From positions 103,395,363 through 103,459,362 of the forward strand of contig NC_092046.1 of the NCBI RefSeq assembly GCF_003086295.3: a stretch of 64,000 nucleotides of DNA. The letters are read 5' to 3'. Source of the stretch: Arachis hypogaea (taxonomy: Eukaryota > Streptophyta > Magnoliopsida > Fabales > Fabaceae). Numbering within the stretch: position 1 is the first letter of the stretch; each line of letters starts with the position of its first letter. Positions 44,221 to 56,582 of this stretch are shown here, piece after piece. The translations under genes were made by a program, and so were the position numbers. A model generated the notes under the pieces. It searched no databases. It was not told the DNA's origin and was given only the letters and a program-made list of their open reading frames with translations.

Positions 44221-45209
44221 TTTTCGTTGATTAGTTAGTTAGTTAATTTTTCAGTTTTTGTTCAAAATTAGGATAGTTAGAGATGCATGATCGTAATGGA
44301 TTTTAGGTGGTTAGGTAGCTAGGATGTGGTTAGTGGATTTAGTCCTGATAATTTCACCGTTCTTGCTACCTGTTTTTATCTAATTCGCAATTCTAAATTT
44401 GCTGTGATGATGTGTTGTTCATATGTTATCCTTTCATGTTGATGCTGTTGTTAGACCGTTCTTTCATGTTCTTGCTATTTGTTAATCTTTTCAGCACTAT
44501 TTACTGTCATATGAACTGATTTTCTTACTGTTTATTACCTGGGAGCATCCAATTTTAGCCAGAATGCTGCCCAAATTTTTTCAAATTGTTTCACTCAACT
44601 CCCATTTATGAACTGGTTTTAGCAAATTCAAGTTTTGCGCTGTTTGGTTTCAAGCTAACCAATTCATGGATGAATGGGCTTGCATTCTCACTCTTTCTGG
44701 TTCCCGGATTACTAAACTGCATTATTGATGATTTCCTTTTCCTCTTGCAAATTTTATAAGTTATCCTCAATAAACTGCAAATCTTTGCTTGAATATGAGT
44801 TGATTGCTCTTCAGGTTTGTGAATTTATTGTTCACTAGGAAACCCATTCTTATTCCACTTACTTTAACTTCTTTTTACTTTCTAACTGCTTTAACCTTCT
44901 AACTTTTCTTTTTACCTAAATATTTTAACTTTCTGACCTTTCTTTTTACCTAACTACTTTAACTTTCTAACTCAAAGGCATGATTACTGTTTTTCCTAAA
45001 TTAACATGAATTTCATTTATCACATATTTTGGATTATGATTTTTACTCTCAGACTTTTCATTGCATACAATCCACAATTTACTTATATTCAACTCATTTC
45101 TTGCTTCTATTGCTCTTTTGCCATTATACTTATATTGATAAATCCTATTTGCTTACCTGTTTTCCTGCTTTAGTTCTTAAACTATATCCTGCAACTTCTG
45201 CTTTTCAAG
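44221..45209 (+). other. Intron-like region upstream of ORF2 in N
   Basis: T-rich, non-coding. It ends CTGCTTTTCAAG directly before ATG 45210, comparable to the acceptor-like tracts in A and B. Confidence 0.5.
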
Positions 45210-46683
45210 ATGTATGATCCCAAAAGTAATGGAAAAGGCAAAGAAAAAACAGGCAAAAGAAAAAGAGGAGAAGCCTCTACATCTATTTTGGATATCCTCC
45301 ACGACAATTTCTGGCAGGAAAAGAATTTCACCCTGCAGGAAAAGGCTTATCAGTTGGTGCCTGCCACTGACCCAGAAAAATTTGCAAACAGATACTGTGA
45401 GTTGAAGTACACAGTTTTTGCCACTTCCAGGAACCTATACCTGGAAAGAACCCTCAAAATTCCAGAAGAACTCAAACAATACACTTCAGAATAAATTAAA
45501 AAGCGAGGCTGGTTCTTCTTGGAGAGAAACTTGACTGAGATTAACTCATCTTGGGTCAGAGAATTCTATTGTAACTACTTCAAAACATCCCTGGATGCAG
45601 TTCAGCTTAGAGGCAATGAGATTCTGGTTACTGAGGAAGCAATCGAAGAAATCCTCCATCTCCTGCCTAAATAAGATCAACCAGATGGTAACCAAAAGGC
45701 TGAGAAGGATATGAGATTCATGATATTTGACTGGAACGCAGTCAAGAAGACTATAGCTCTTGATCCTACTCTCCCCTGGGTCATGGGTAAGTCTGCAGTG
45801 GCCCCCAAAGGAATTAAAATTATTTATCTAAATGATGAGGCTCGGCTCTGGCAGTAGATCCTGAGTAACTACGTGATGCCGAGCACTCATGAGACAGAGG
45901 TACCCGCTGCTATGATTACCCTCATCTGGTGTGTGATGGAGGGAAAGGACTTATATCTGCCCCGTTTCATCCGGTATTACATGGCCAGAGTCCATGTCAG
46001 AGGCACCCTCCCTTTTCCATACTTGATTACTCAGTTGGGCCGCCGAGCTGAGGTGTCCTGGGAGCCGACAGATGAGAAGCCAACTACTGCGAACTGTAAG
46101 AATATCATTCCTCACAGCAGGAAGTTTCAGACTTTAGGGTACAAACCTCCTTTTCTCATTGACTCTGCTGAGGCTGCCACATCTTCTGCTACTCCTTCTG
46201 CATCCACTGCCGCACCACCACCACTACTACACCCTCACCTGCTTCACAGCCCATCTTCCACCTCGTGCATCACCTATTTGACTGGTTGGACCAGATGGAG
46301 CACCGCAACCAGTGGCGATATGAGAGATCTGAGCATCGCAACAAGCGACGCTATGAGCACTTAAAGTTAATGATTCGATCTGGCCACCACGACATCCCCT
46401 CCGAGCCTGACACCTCTTCTGAGCCATCTGAGGAGGAGGCGGATGATCATGAGTATGAGGCACATGCAGAGGCTGAGCAGGCAGGAGCTGAGTAGGCTGC
46501 ACCACAGCATGAGGAGCCCCACCAGATACAGCCAGCTGATCCAAAGATCCCCCTTCAGGCAGAGCCTCCACTACAACAGGCAGACCCTCCGACACTCATC
46601 CAGACTGTAGATCCTCAGCTCACCACAGAGACACCTACTGCACACCCTTTCGGAGATGACACTTCTCACACCCAGCTTGCCTG
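45210..46683 (+). pseudogene. ORF2 of N, putative plant transposon protein, broken
   Basis: It aligns over its whole length with ORF2 of A: basic start (NGKGKEKTGKRKRGE), RYCELKY, NLYLERTLKIPEEL, GWFFLER, WVREFYCNYF, RFIRYYMARVHVRGTLPFPYL, an Arg-rich helix and an acidic Pro/Gln tail. In-frame stops lie at about 45492, 45672 and 45855 and at about 46492; a frameshift lies near 46250. At least two of the stops replace Gln codons seen in A. It ends at TGA 46681-46683. Confidence 0.78.
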
Positions 46684-46724
46684 AGCATCGAGGACGATGC
46701 TATTAATTAAGTGTGGGGAGGTCG
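46683..46724 (+). promoter_or_regulatory. PPT-like module after ORF2 of N
   Basis: AGCATCG-AGGA-CGATGCT is a perfect 7-bp stem (about 46683-46700) starting at the ORF2 stop. It is followed by AATTAAGTGTGGGGAGGTCG. Confidence 0.65.
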
Positions 46725-46780
46725 CCATCTCTGGTGTACTTTATTTTGGTAAACCACTTTGGGTCATTTTAGTTGTGTTT

Positions 46781-47050
46781 TCATGGATATCCGTGTTTGT
46801 TTGGCCTCGGGGGTGATCGATCTCCGGTGGTAGCCGTGTGGTGTATGCCGTTTTGAAAACGCAATAGTTTTAAGAAAGAGGGAAAAAAGAACATAATAAA
46901 ATGAAATTTTTATTAAGATATTAAGCCTCATTAAAACCCTCTGAGGTGGGTGGGAAAGAGTACCCAAAAATTATAGCAAATAAGGAATGAGAAAATATAA
47001 ACAAACGAGAAGGTTTGTCTTAAGATGCGAGGTTTTCCATGATGGCCGTT
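46781..47050 (-). other. M sequence between the deletion junction and pol end
   Basis: Non-coding 3' region of M after integrase. It includes the AT-rich 'attaagcctcattaaaaccc' block near 46920 that I associate with this part of Tat-like elements. Confidence 0.45.
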
Positions 47051-50000
47051 CCTAAGTGTAGTATCACTGTAATTTGGTGGCATTCCAGGTCCTCGGTACC
47101 TTAACTCTGTTAAGTCATTCGAGTTTGTAGGCTCCTTTCTCGATTACCGCTTTTATTTGGTATGGACCTTCCCAATTGGGAGAGAGCTTCCCTTCCCCAG
47201 GAGTAGGGGGACCGATGTTGTTTCGTTGCAAGACGAGATCGTCAGGTCGGAAGTCTCGCTGGATTAGGCTGCAGTTGTACCTTAGGCTGATTCTTTATTT
47301 TAGGGCCAGTTCACGCAGGTGTGCTATGCATCTGGCCTCGTCCGTGAGGTCCCGTTCTGCTTCCTCGTCGTTGCCCCCGACGGTTCTTCTTGGGCTAGGA
47401 TCACCGACTTCTACCAGGATGACGGCTTCAAGGCCATAAGTTAGCCAGAACAGGGTTTTCTCGGTTGAGGTTTGGGGGTGGTTAAGTATGACCAGAGAAC
47501 CGAGTCGAGCTCGTCCGTCCAGAGTCCTTTGGCTTTGTCAAACTGTTTCTTAAGGCCCTTCACTAATATTTTGTTGGCCGATTCAACTTGCCCGTTTGTT
47601 TGCGGGTGTTTTACCGAGCTGAACCGGTGAAATGTGTGGAATCCTCCTAGGAACTCTTTGAATCATTTGTCAGCGAACTAGGTCCCGTTATCCGAGATTG
47701 TGATCTCGAGAATCCCGAATTGGGTTATGACATGACCATAGAAGAATTTTCGGCATTGGGCCGCCGTGTTGCAGGCCAAGGGTTCGGCTTCGATCCACTT
47801 GGTGTAGTAGTTGACGGCGATGCTGATATATCAAAGTTGTCCGGGAGCCATGGGAAAATGGCTGATGAGGTCGATGCCCCATGCTCCGAAAGATCGATCC
47901 ACCGTTATGGTGTTGAGCTGGTGTGGGGCGGCTTGATGGAAGTTGGAATGTATTTGGCATTTGCCGCAACTTTTGACTAATTGTAAGGAATCTTTGATGA
48001 TAGAAGGCCAGAAGTACCCTGCTCGGATGACTTTCTGGGCCAGAGTTTTGCCTCCTATGTGGTGGCTGCAACATCCCTCGTAGATTTCACAAAGTATGCA
48101 GTTTGTGTCGCTGGGTTCCACGCCTTGAGGAGAAGTTGCGAGAATCCACACTTATAGAGTTGTCCCGCTATTGTAGTGTAGTTTACAACTTCTCGTTTCA
48201 ACTGTTTTGCTTCTTTGAGGTATTCGGGTAACGTTCTGCTTAGCAGGTATTGGAGGATTGGGAAGGTCCATGAGTTTTGGCTTGAGATCGGGAGACCAAC
48301 AGTGGTCGTGACCGAAATGGATGGTGTTTTAATGACTTCCTAGATCAATGATCGGATCCCTTGGCCCGGTTTGGTGCTATCCAGTTTCAAGAGCAAATCT
48401 GCTCTCGCATTTTATTCCCTGGGAACATGTTGGATAGTTACCCGCTCTAATTCGTTCTTCAGTTCTTTTACCTTGGCTAGGTATTGCTGTAACAGGGGGT
48501 CCCGTGTTTGGTAGTCCCCGTTGATTTGGTAGTTTACTACTTGGGAGTCGCTGCAAATTTCTAGTATTCTCACCCTGACTTCCTTGGCCAATGTTAACCC
48601 GGCAAGGAGGGCTTCACACTCGTATTAATTGTTTGATATTGAGAATTCGTATCGAATGGATTTTTCGATGACGATTTCATTTTCATTCTCTAGTATCACT
48701 CTGGCCCCTCCTAAGCTGGTCTTGGATCAGCCATCCACGTGTAGTTTCCATATTTCTATGAGTTTGCTTCCTGGGGTCATTTCGGCAATAAAGTCCACCA
48801 TGACTTGTGCTTTGATGGCGTTCCAGGATTTGATATCTATTTGGAATTGGGATAATTTGACGGACCACGCGAGCATCCTTCCTGCTAGGTCCGGATTTTT
48901 TATCAGTTGTCTGACCGCTTGGTCCGTTTGGACCGTAATGGGGTGAGCCTAGAAGTATTGTCAGAGACGTCATGAGGTAGTGAGTAGTGCAAAGGCAAGA
49001 TTTTCGAGCCAAGAATAGCGCACCTCCGTGTTTTGGAGGACTTTGCATATGAAATAGATGGGCTTCTGTATCATGTGTTCATCTTCTCGGACGAACGCTG
49101 CGGCTAGCGTTTCTTCTGTTATGGACAGGTAAAGTTATAGAGTTTTCCCTGCTTTGGGTTTGGCGAGGATAGGGGGTTCCACTAGTACCTTTTTGAAGTG
49201 CTGAAAGGCTTATTCGCACTCTGCCTCTCACTTGAAGGTGATGCTCTTTTTCATGAGTTTGAATAAAGGGATGGCCCTTTGGACTGATGCTCTGAGGAAT
49301 CGGAAAAGGGTGGCCAGTAAGCCGGTCAATTTTTGAATATCCTTAAGGTTTCCTAGGATGTCCATCTCGAGGATGGCTCTGCATTTTTCGGCATTTTCTT
49401 TCACCCCGCGCTGTGTGATCATGAATCCTAAGAATTTTTCGGCTTCCATTCCGAATGCACACTTCATCGGGTTGAAGCGCATCCGGTATTTCCTTATGGT
49501 ATTCATTACTACCTCAAGATTGCTTATTAGTTGCTCGCTTGTCTGAGTTTTGGCAAGTATATCATCGATATAGACTTCTAATTTAGTCCCAGATAAGTCT
49601 TGGAATATCTTGGTGACGATTCTCTGGTAGGTCCCCCCACCCCCAATTTTTCAGCCCAAATGGCATGACCGTGTAGCAGTACGTTCTGTCGGGAGTTACA
49701 AAGGCCGTCTTCTCTTCGTCGGGCCAATGCGTGGGTATTTGGTTATACCCCAAATAGGCATCCATGAAGCTAAGGTATTGGTGTCCTGACGCAACGTCGA
49801 CGAGTCCATCAATATTTGGAAGGGGAAAGGTGTCTTTGGGACAAGCTTTGTTTAAGTCTGTATAATCGACGCACATTCTCCACTTTCTGTTTGCTTTCTT
49901 AACTAACACGACATTGGCTAGCCAGGTCGTGTTAGGTAGCTCTCGTATGAAGCCTACTTCAAGAAGGGCTTTGACTTGTTTCTTGACGTCGACTGCTCGG

Positions 50001-50095
50001 TCTGGGGAAATTTTCCTTCTTCTTTGGACCACGGGCTTGGCCTTCGGGTCTAGGGCTAAGCGGTGGCACATCAGGTCAGGATCTATGTCCGGCAT
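47050..50095 (-). pseudogene. Pol of M: RT, two RNase H domains, integrase (decayed)
   Basis: Minus-strand order: RT (50095 to about 49230) with ELPNTTWLANVVLVKK, KWRMCVDYTDLNKACPKD, FMDAYLGYNQI, MPFGLKN and the catalytic YIDD at 49572-49561; a first RNase H (about 49220-48890); an archaeal-type second RNase H with VDG near 48730, YECEALLAGL near 48620 and CSDSQVV near 48540; integrase zinc finger (about 48090-47960) in which the first His is Tyr but CGKC remains; integrase core, frameshifted (about 47910-47560); and a C-terminal part ending LSPNWEGPYQIKAVIEKGAY near 47130. Stops and a frameshift near 49640 make it non-functional. The second RNase H is the hallmark of Tat elements. Confidence 0.82.
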
Positions 50096-50248
50096 GCCAA
50101 CCAGGGTGAATACAAATAAGTTCCTGTTTCATTTCAGGAGGTCTATTAGATCTTCCTTTAGGTCGTAGGGTAAGTTCCTATTGATGAACGTGTACTCCTC
50201 CTTGGTTTACCCTATCTGTAGTTTTTCCATGTCTCCTTCCCATTTCGG

Positions 50249-50764
50249 TCAGGGTTGGAAGTCCTGGTGAGCGTCGAGGTTGGCAAGGAAGATGTCCGCT
50301 GTGTCTCGGGACCTTTTGCAGAGGGATAAGCTAGTATTGTCGCATTCCACTGTGATTTCTCGGTCTTTGTGGATTGTTCCGATAGTGCTGTCGTCGGCTT
50401 GAAACTTCATGAGTAGGAAATTAGTAAAGATGATGACGGAGAGGTCATTGATGATTTTTCTTCCATGGATGATGTTGTAGGCGGTGGAGTCCTTGAGGAC
50501 TACGAACTCAAAGAGGATGGTCTTCTTTTGGCTTCCGGTTTCGATGGTAAGTGAAAGCATTATGGAACCGTTCGATTTAAGGAAGTTATCCCCGAGATTG
50601 GTCACCCTGTTGCGTTGGGTATGTAGATTTTCGTTCCAGAGTCCGAGTTTGTCGAAGGCTCCTTTGAAGAGGATATTGGAGTCCGCTCCGCTGTCGACTA
50701 GTATTCTCTTTACGAGTCTTGTCCCGACTTTTGCGAAGATGACGAACGGGGCGTATTCTGCCAA
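50249..50764 (-). pseudogene. Aspartic protease region of M
   Basis: A 171-residue open frame with RILVDSGADSNILF, containing the catalytic DSGA triad, near its start. It would cleave the gag-pol polyprotein. It sits between gag and RT on the same strand but is separated from RT by stops. Confidence 0.78.
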
Positions 50765-50805
50765 GGTGCCGTGCTAGCAATCTTCGGGGGAGAATGTGAT
50801 GGTCC

Positions 50806-51930
50806 CTACGACATTGGGGTCGGAGCTTGGTTTCTAACGGCTAAGATTTTGGGGTCATTTTTTAATGCTGATTTTGATTTTTCTGGAGCATCTTTTTCGG
50901 TGATAACGTTTACGATTATAGTAGGGTCTATTTCTGGATTCTCCTGAGGTGTTTGTCGTTGCATCCTGGGGTTGCGTCTTTTGTGCTCTAGTGATCTGTC
51001 CTTTTCCATTTGTTTTGGTTTCCTAATGAATTTGGCAAACTTGGGGAGTTTGCCGTCTCGGATGGCTTGTTCAAGGATGTCCTTTAAGTCGAAACAATCT
51101 TGGGTTTTATGGGTGTATCCTAGGTGGTAGTCATAGTATAAGCTCTTGTTGCCACCTGTTCGCTCTTTCAATTGTCGAGCCTTCAGGAGGATGCCTGCTC
51201 AGCTATTTGGTGGTGGATTTCAGTAAAGGGAGATTGCAGGGGGTGTAGTTTGAGAATTTTCCAACCATGGGTGGTCAGTTGGTGTTTGCTGGCTTGGGGT
51301 ATTTTTTCTGGGTTTCTCCTGATAGGAGGTTGTGACGAGGGGCCATGTTGTCGTGCTGCCATTTGTTGGCAACTACGACTTGGCTCACCTCTTCGTCATT
51401 TATGTACTCCCTTGCGATGCTTTGGATCTTGTGGTAAGCTGTTTTCAGAGGTCTTTGTTCATGAGGCCGTTAGTCAGCCAGAGACTCGCAACTAAGTCTG
51501 TGAGCTCGTTGATCGTTAGGCACTCGTCGTTGAACCTATCGAGGTACTTTCTTATGGATTCATCTTGCTTCTAGGTGACTTCGAGTAGGCTGATGGGGTG
51601 ATTGACTTTGGTGATTCTGGTGGTGAACTGCGCCACGAACTTTCTCAAAATATCGTGGAAGCTGTTTATGGAACCGTTCGTGAGGGAATTAAACTATTTG
51701 ATCATGAGCCCTACCAAAGTTACTGGGAAGACTCTGCATCGGACAACAATGGTAGCTTCTTCTAGGTTCATTCTGGCCTGAAGGCTGTCAGGTGTTCTTG
51801 GGGATCCTTAGTTTCGTTGTATTTCATGTCCGTGGGCTTGTAAAAACCCTTAGAAAGTTTGGATCTTGGGATTCTGTCGGTGAATGGGTTGACTCCCATT
51901 ATTACGTGCTCGCTTTGATCCCGTTTGGCT
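50806..51930 (-). pseudogene. Gag of M (decayed)
   Basis: The C-terminal part (51171-50806) has YYDYHLGYTHKTQDCFDLKD, a Tat-type zinc-finger-like motif in which the first Cys is replaced by Tyr, then ILEQAIRDGKLPKFAKFI. Upstream frames give INDEEVSQVV near 51395 and PFTDRIPRSKL near 51890. Many stops. The N-terminus is cut by element O at 52007 and resumes right of 63360. Confidence 0.65.
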
Positions 51931-52944
51931 TCCCGATGGTACTGTCAGTCATCTTCGTCGTGTCCAATTCTCGGTATATGCTGTGGTTATGTCGTTTGCT
52001 GTGTTGCTGTAATACCCTAATTAACCTAAGCTTTACCTCGCATCATAAAGCAAAGGATAATCAAATACTATGATAGTTCTAAGCTCATACAAATAATATA
52101 TAGAAAGAATTAATATAACCTAGAAGCCCGATGAAGGATATAGCTCAAAGTTAGGATCTGAAAAGCGCAAAACGTATAAACGAAGCAACTAACTTAAAGC
52201 ACAAGAAATAGATACAATTTATATAAAAATATCATAGTATAATATCAAGGGATCTAGCCACGGCTTGCGGAGTTTGAGCCAGCTAGCCATATACAGACCA
52301 TACATGAAATCAGACAGTAAAAAAAACAGCTTATACAAGTTTTGTTCTCTCAATACATGCATCTAGGCTAAAAGAAATACAAAAGTGAAAGATGTATAGC
52401 AAAATAAATCAAAAGACTCAAAAAGGTATCCAGATCTTCCGCTTCTATCACCATCGAGGCAACTCACGGAGGTGGGTTGTGACCTGCATCTGAAAAACAA
52501 CAACAACATATAGAATGAGAACTGGAGGTTCTCAATATGGTAATAGTGCACAATGATGTAAGATGTAAGGCTCCGAGACGCCGAAGGCAATCCTAGAATT
52601 TCACATCACACATTTAACTAATACTAATTACACCACTGTATCCCACATCCTTCACCACCCTAACCTCCGTGCGATCCCATCGCCGTCGCCTACCTAACCT
52701 CCTTAGCACCAGACAAACACAATTAATGCAAGCAAGTAATACACAGGTAATAATCATATATAGCAAGTAATTCAAGAAACAAGTAGGTATATTATACAAT
52801 TAGTCAAACCCAAGTAGTCAAAGCAAACAAGCGCATAAGAGATGCATATGATGAATGACTGTCATATTGGCTCGTGATATCACTTGTCGATCTATAAATG
52901 TAAACCCGACACACCCTTTCAGATGTTGCCTTTCTGTCACTTCC

Positions 52945-53295
52945 GAGGATATAGCGCCTGGCACACTTTTGTTCTGAGGTTATAGTGCCTGGCACACTAT
53001 CGTTCTGAGGATGTAGTGCCTGTCACACTTGCATGCTCAATCTGAGGATAAAGTGCCTGGCACACTCTTGCGGCAAAGAAGGAAAACAACAACAAATTAG
53101 AATTCATCATAAATCATTCCAAGGATATAGTGTCTGGCCCACTATCCATATCCACCAGTCCATCAATCTCAAGTCATCATCATTTCTCATCTCAAATCAC
53201 TTCCAATTATCAACTCTCAACATTCCAAGGATAAAGGGCCTGGTACACTCCCTTTCAAATATTATCATTCTAAGGTAATAGTGCCTGGCACACTC
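52945..53295. repeat. Dispersed ATAGTGCCTGGCACACT repeats, 3' LTR of O
   Basis: Seven copies of GAGGATATAGTGCCTGGCAC-like units, 25-130 bp apart. Each contains the inverted repeat GTGCC-TG-GGCAC-like core. Equivalent to 60680-61035. Confidence 0.72.
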
Positions 53296-53644
53296 TCAAC
53301 ATCCATCAGGATCACCCATTCCTTTCTGAGTCCTCAACTCCTCACATCCATCATCAATTCATACTTTCCATCCCAAACTCATCAATTCTTTAGTGTCTCA
53401 ATTTATTATCTGCAATCGCCCAATTCACTACTCTTCTCCTCTCTCAACCAAACTCATCCTCGGTACACCAGAAACATAAACCTCCATTTGCTAACTTTTC
53501 AAAATGACATCAACCAAATCTCTAAAGTTCTTTCCCAAGTTCTCATACCCAAAATTAAGCCCAAAAGTCTAAAAATGGTATCACAGAAGCTTACAATCTT
53601 GTTGGGAAGGAGAAATAGTTGAAAACAAATTTTAAATTTGAGAA

Positions 53645-53880
53645 ACAGGGCATGTGCGTATGCACAGGGGTGTTCGTGCGCACGCTCAGGAAGTTTTCAA
53701 AATATGTGTGTACGCACAGGTGCCAAAATTCCTACTGTCTGTTCACTCGCACAACCTGTGCTAGCACCCCCAACAAACGATCCTTCCCAACTTGTGCGTG
53801 CGCACAGGGCTGTGTGTATGCACAGGTTGTAAAACTCCAGTGGTGAGTGCGTGCGTACAAGCCTGTGTGTGCGCACATAC
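53645..53880. repeat. GTGCGTACGCAC array, 3' LTR of O
   Basis: About eight variants of GTGCGTACGCACAGG with C-to-T changes. Two blocks seen here (about 56 bp and 18 bp) are deleted in the sister LTR between repeat units. Confidence 0.78.
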
Positions 53881-55327
53881 CAGAAATCATAAAATTCTGC
53901 AACTCTGCAGAATTTTTAGATTTCAACACCAATCTTTGAATGATCATAACTTCCTCTACAAAAATCCAAATTTTACAAACGTTATATCAATTTGAAGGGT
54001 TTTCAATGAACTTTAATTTAAATCACATTTCAACATATTTCGAAAACTGAGGCATAAGTTATGATCAGATAAAGTTTACCAAAAACCAACTTTTACTACA
54101 ACTCACAAGAATCTCAATTTACCAACTTTCATAACCCAATCCAACCAAAACCACATTAATTCAATCCCATATCAGATTTACCATTTTCCATACTCCAATT
54201 TACTACTCCACCCTATATAGTCATCAATTCTCACTATCAAATACCTAATAATACTCTTACTAACCATCATCATCATCAATTTCAACATCAATCTCCAACA
54301 TCATACTATCAACATCAGTATAGCCATTTATCAATCCTTCCAATTCATCAATTATCATACTTTATCCTAACTTCATAACTCACATCATTTATCAACAACT
54401 CTAACACTCACTTTCAATTACCAACAATATCAATATTTATCATTAATCATTAACCACCTCATCAAATCCTCATTAACAACAACAAATCACACATTCCTCA
54501 TCAACCTTCATAATCATTAAATACCACAACTTCACCAAATCATATAATCATTATTATTAGTATTTGGATTCATTCCACACAACACCACCACTTCATTTAT
54601 CAACCCTCATCAACAACACCAATCATCAATACTCATTAACACCAACAATTTTCAATAATCATCATCAACTAATACTAACAATACTTAACATCAATTCACA
54701 TATAATTAGTCATACACCAACAACATTCAATCCTATCTTAGGGCCAACTAGCCTAAGTGTCTATAAACATTACATATTACATAAAAGAAACTGAAACTAT
54801 AACTTGGTCGATTCCCAAATGCTCCAAAAACAAAAACGAAGCCACCAAACATGATCCAAAGCCTCAACCAACTCCAACAAACACCAACGCTCAAACTAAC
54901 AACATATATATCACCAAAATCAAAACCTAAGGTACACAAAATAACTAAACACAAGAATTTAGTAAAACCTTACCTTACCCAACGAGATTAGAGCTAAAAT
55001 CCAACAATTACCCACTACTGGAGATCACCTAAACAAGCAAAACCATAAAACTTGCTCAAAAACTAAACCCAAAACGTGCAGAAATCTAGGGCACGAAACT
55101 GGAAAGTGAACAGCGATTTCTTACCAGGTTTCTTTAGATAAAAAGGAAGATCTTGCCAAGAACTTTACGTGGCCGCAAACGGCTCGTCAATCGGAGCTCC
55201 GTAGCTCAAGTTACAAGCAAAAGAAGGTGAGGGTGAATACTATTCTTTCTTCTCCCTCTCCTCTCAACTCAGCAGCGCCCCCTTCTTCAAATGAGGGTGG
55301 AAAGAGCTGAAAAGCTCATTAAGTGAG

Positions 55328-55412
55328 CTTATATATGTTGGACCTTGGGCCCAACTTGGGCCCGGTCCAACCCGTTAGTGTTTTTAACCTGTTCGGCCCA
55401 ACTTTGGGCCAA
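55328..55412 (-). promoter_or_regulatory. Core promoter of 3' LTR of O: TATA plus TGGGCC sites
   Basis: TATATAAG on the minus strand (55328-55335) is preceded upstream by five or six GGCCCA/TGGGCC words (55345-55412), including paired GGGCCC. TGGGCY is the plant 'site II' motif bound by TCP factors. The same block is at 23042-23135 in F and 62993-63078 in the 5' LTR of O. Confidence 0.6.
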
Positions 55413-55695
55413 ACCCTTAACACTAACGCCCGGTTTTCCATTTCTAATATTTTTCTAAGATTTTCGACTGTTTTCACTTTTTCTTGCACAATACCGGGCA
55501 GACTTAAACTGGTTTGACCGGTTCAATTACCGGTTTGCGATTTTTCACGGTTTTTTGCAGAAAACACATTTTCTGACTCGGAAAGACCTACTGAGTCCAA
55601 AAATCATATTTAAATTCCCAAATTCTCATTCTAACTTTCCGGAACTTAATTTGGGCATTTAAATTATTTTATTCGTGAAAACTCCGGTTCTTACA

Positions 55696-55732
55696 TCCTC
55701 CCCTCCTTAAAAAGATTTTCGCCCTCGAAAAT
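55696..55732 (-). promoter_or_regulatory. PPT and hairpin of O
   Basis: AAGGAGGGGAGGA on the minus strand abuts the LTR (55708-55696). Upstream, ATTTTCG-AGGG-CGAAAAT is a perfect 7-bp stem (55715-55732). Confidence 0.82.
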
Positions 55733-56582
55733 TTGAATCACGCGATGTAACATATATATATATATATACTCCACGAAGCATCCTACTTTCAACGTTACCA
55801 ACCCAACAAGTTGCCAAAGCATCTCGTTCACCAGCACCCCACCGTGTCGATGTCCTCTCTCGCCTTCCGCTGCGTCACTTTGATTATTGTCGTTAAGAAT
55901 CTAAAAATTTTCCTTAAACCAAATACTGATTTTGTAATATTTTTCAGAACCTTTAAAACAGGTTCCATATAAATGATTTCATTGTTAAAACTTTTTTAAA
56001 AGAGTTAAAAATTATTTATTTGTAAATCAATCATTTTAAAGCATGATTTTTCTAAAGTCATTGAAACCCGTAAATCAAAACCTTTCCATTTAAATCCCTT
56101 TTGATAAGTGAAATTACAAATCCAAACTCACAAGTTAACAAAATCATACAACTCACTTTCCTTTTTAAATCGTATCATTTGATCAAAAGTTCTAATCCTA
56201 GTTTCAAAACCAAATCATTTAAACCAAAGCTCCAAACTAGATTTGAAAATCTTTCTAAACCTTAAAACTGCAAAAACCATAGTTAAAAACTGCAAAGGTG
56301 TCAATCGGTACTTCCGTTGCCACAAATGCCAAACCGCACCCATCACCCATACAGGGTACCGACAAGACTTCCAGTCATGCCTGGTAACCCTTCCGGCACG
56401 TCCACTCTGATCGTTCATCACCACAAATCCAAAATCCTTGGCTTTGCCACTAAAATCCTCCTTTCCCTTGGTTCACTCCCAACAAAACTCTAAGCTCTGG
56501 TAATCCTAACGGCGACTTTGGAAAAGATAGAACTAAGCTACTGTCAGGTCCAAGCAATATAATACTCAACGCATACACTTAC
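55733..56582 (-). other. Non-coding remnant between gag and PPT in O
   Basis: About 850 bp where pol should be. I find no protease, RT, RNase H or integrase motif. An (AT)n run lies near 55751-55768. Confidence 0.6.

Larger units (their letters stand above)
39849..46780 (+). mobile_element. Element N: Athila-like two-ORF element, 3' end deleted
   Basis: The order is 5' LTR, PBS, ORF1, hairpin, palindrome array, C-rich tract, T-rich leader, ORF2 and the post-ORF2 purine tract. Homology with A fades around 46757-46790, so the untranslated region, PPT and 3' LTR are gone. The deletion also removed most of M's left LTR, so it happened after N inserted. No pol is present. Confidence 0.82.
52008..55695 (-). 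repeat. 3' LTR of O
   Basis: A 3688-bp LTR, TGTAAGAACC on the minus strand at 55695 and ending GGGTATTACA at 52008. It lacks about 80 bp present near 60270-60350 of the sister but keeps two blocks the sister lost in the palindrome cluster. Confidence 0.9.

Noticed and set aside
47176..47439. Plus-strand open frames across 47-51 kb
   Set aside because: They are antisense to the clearly recognisable pol and gag of element M.
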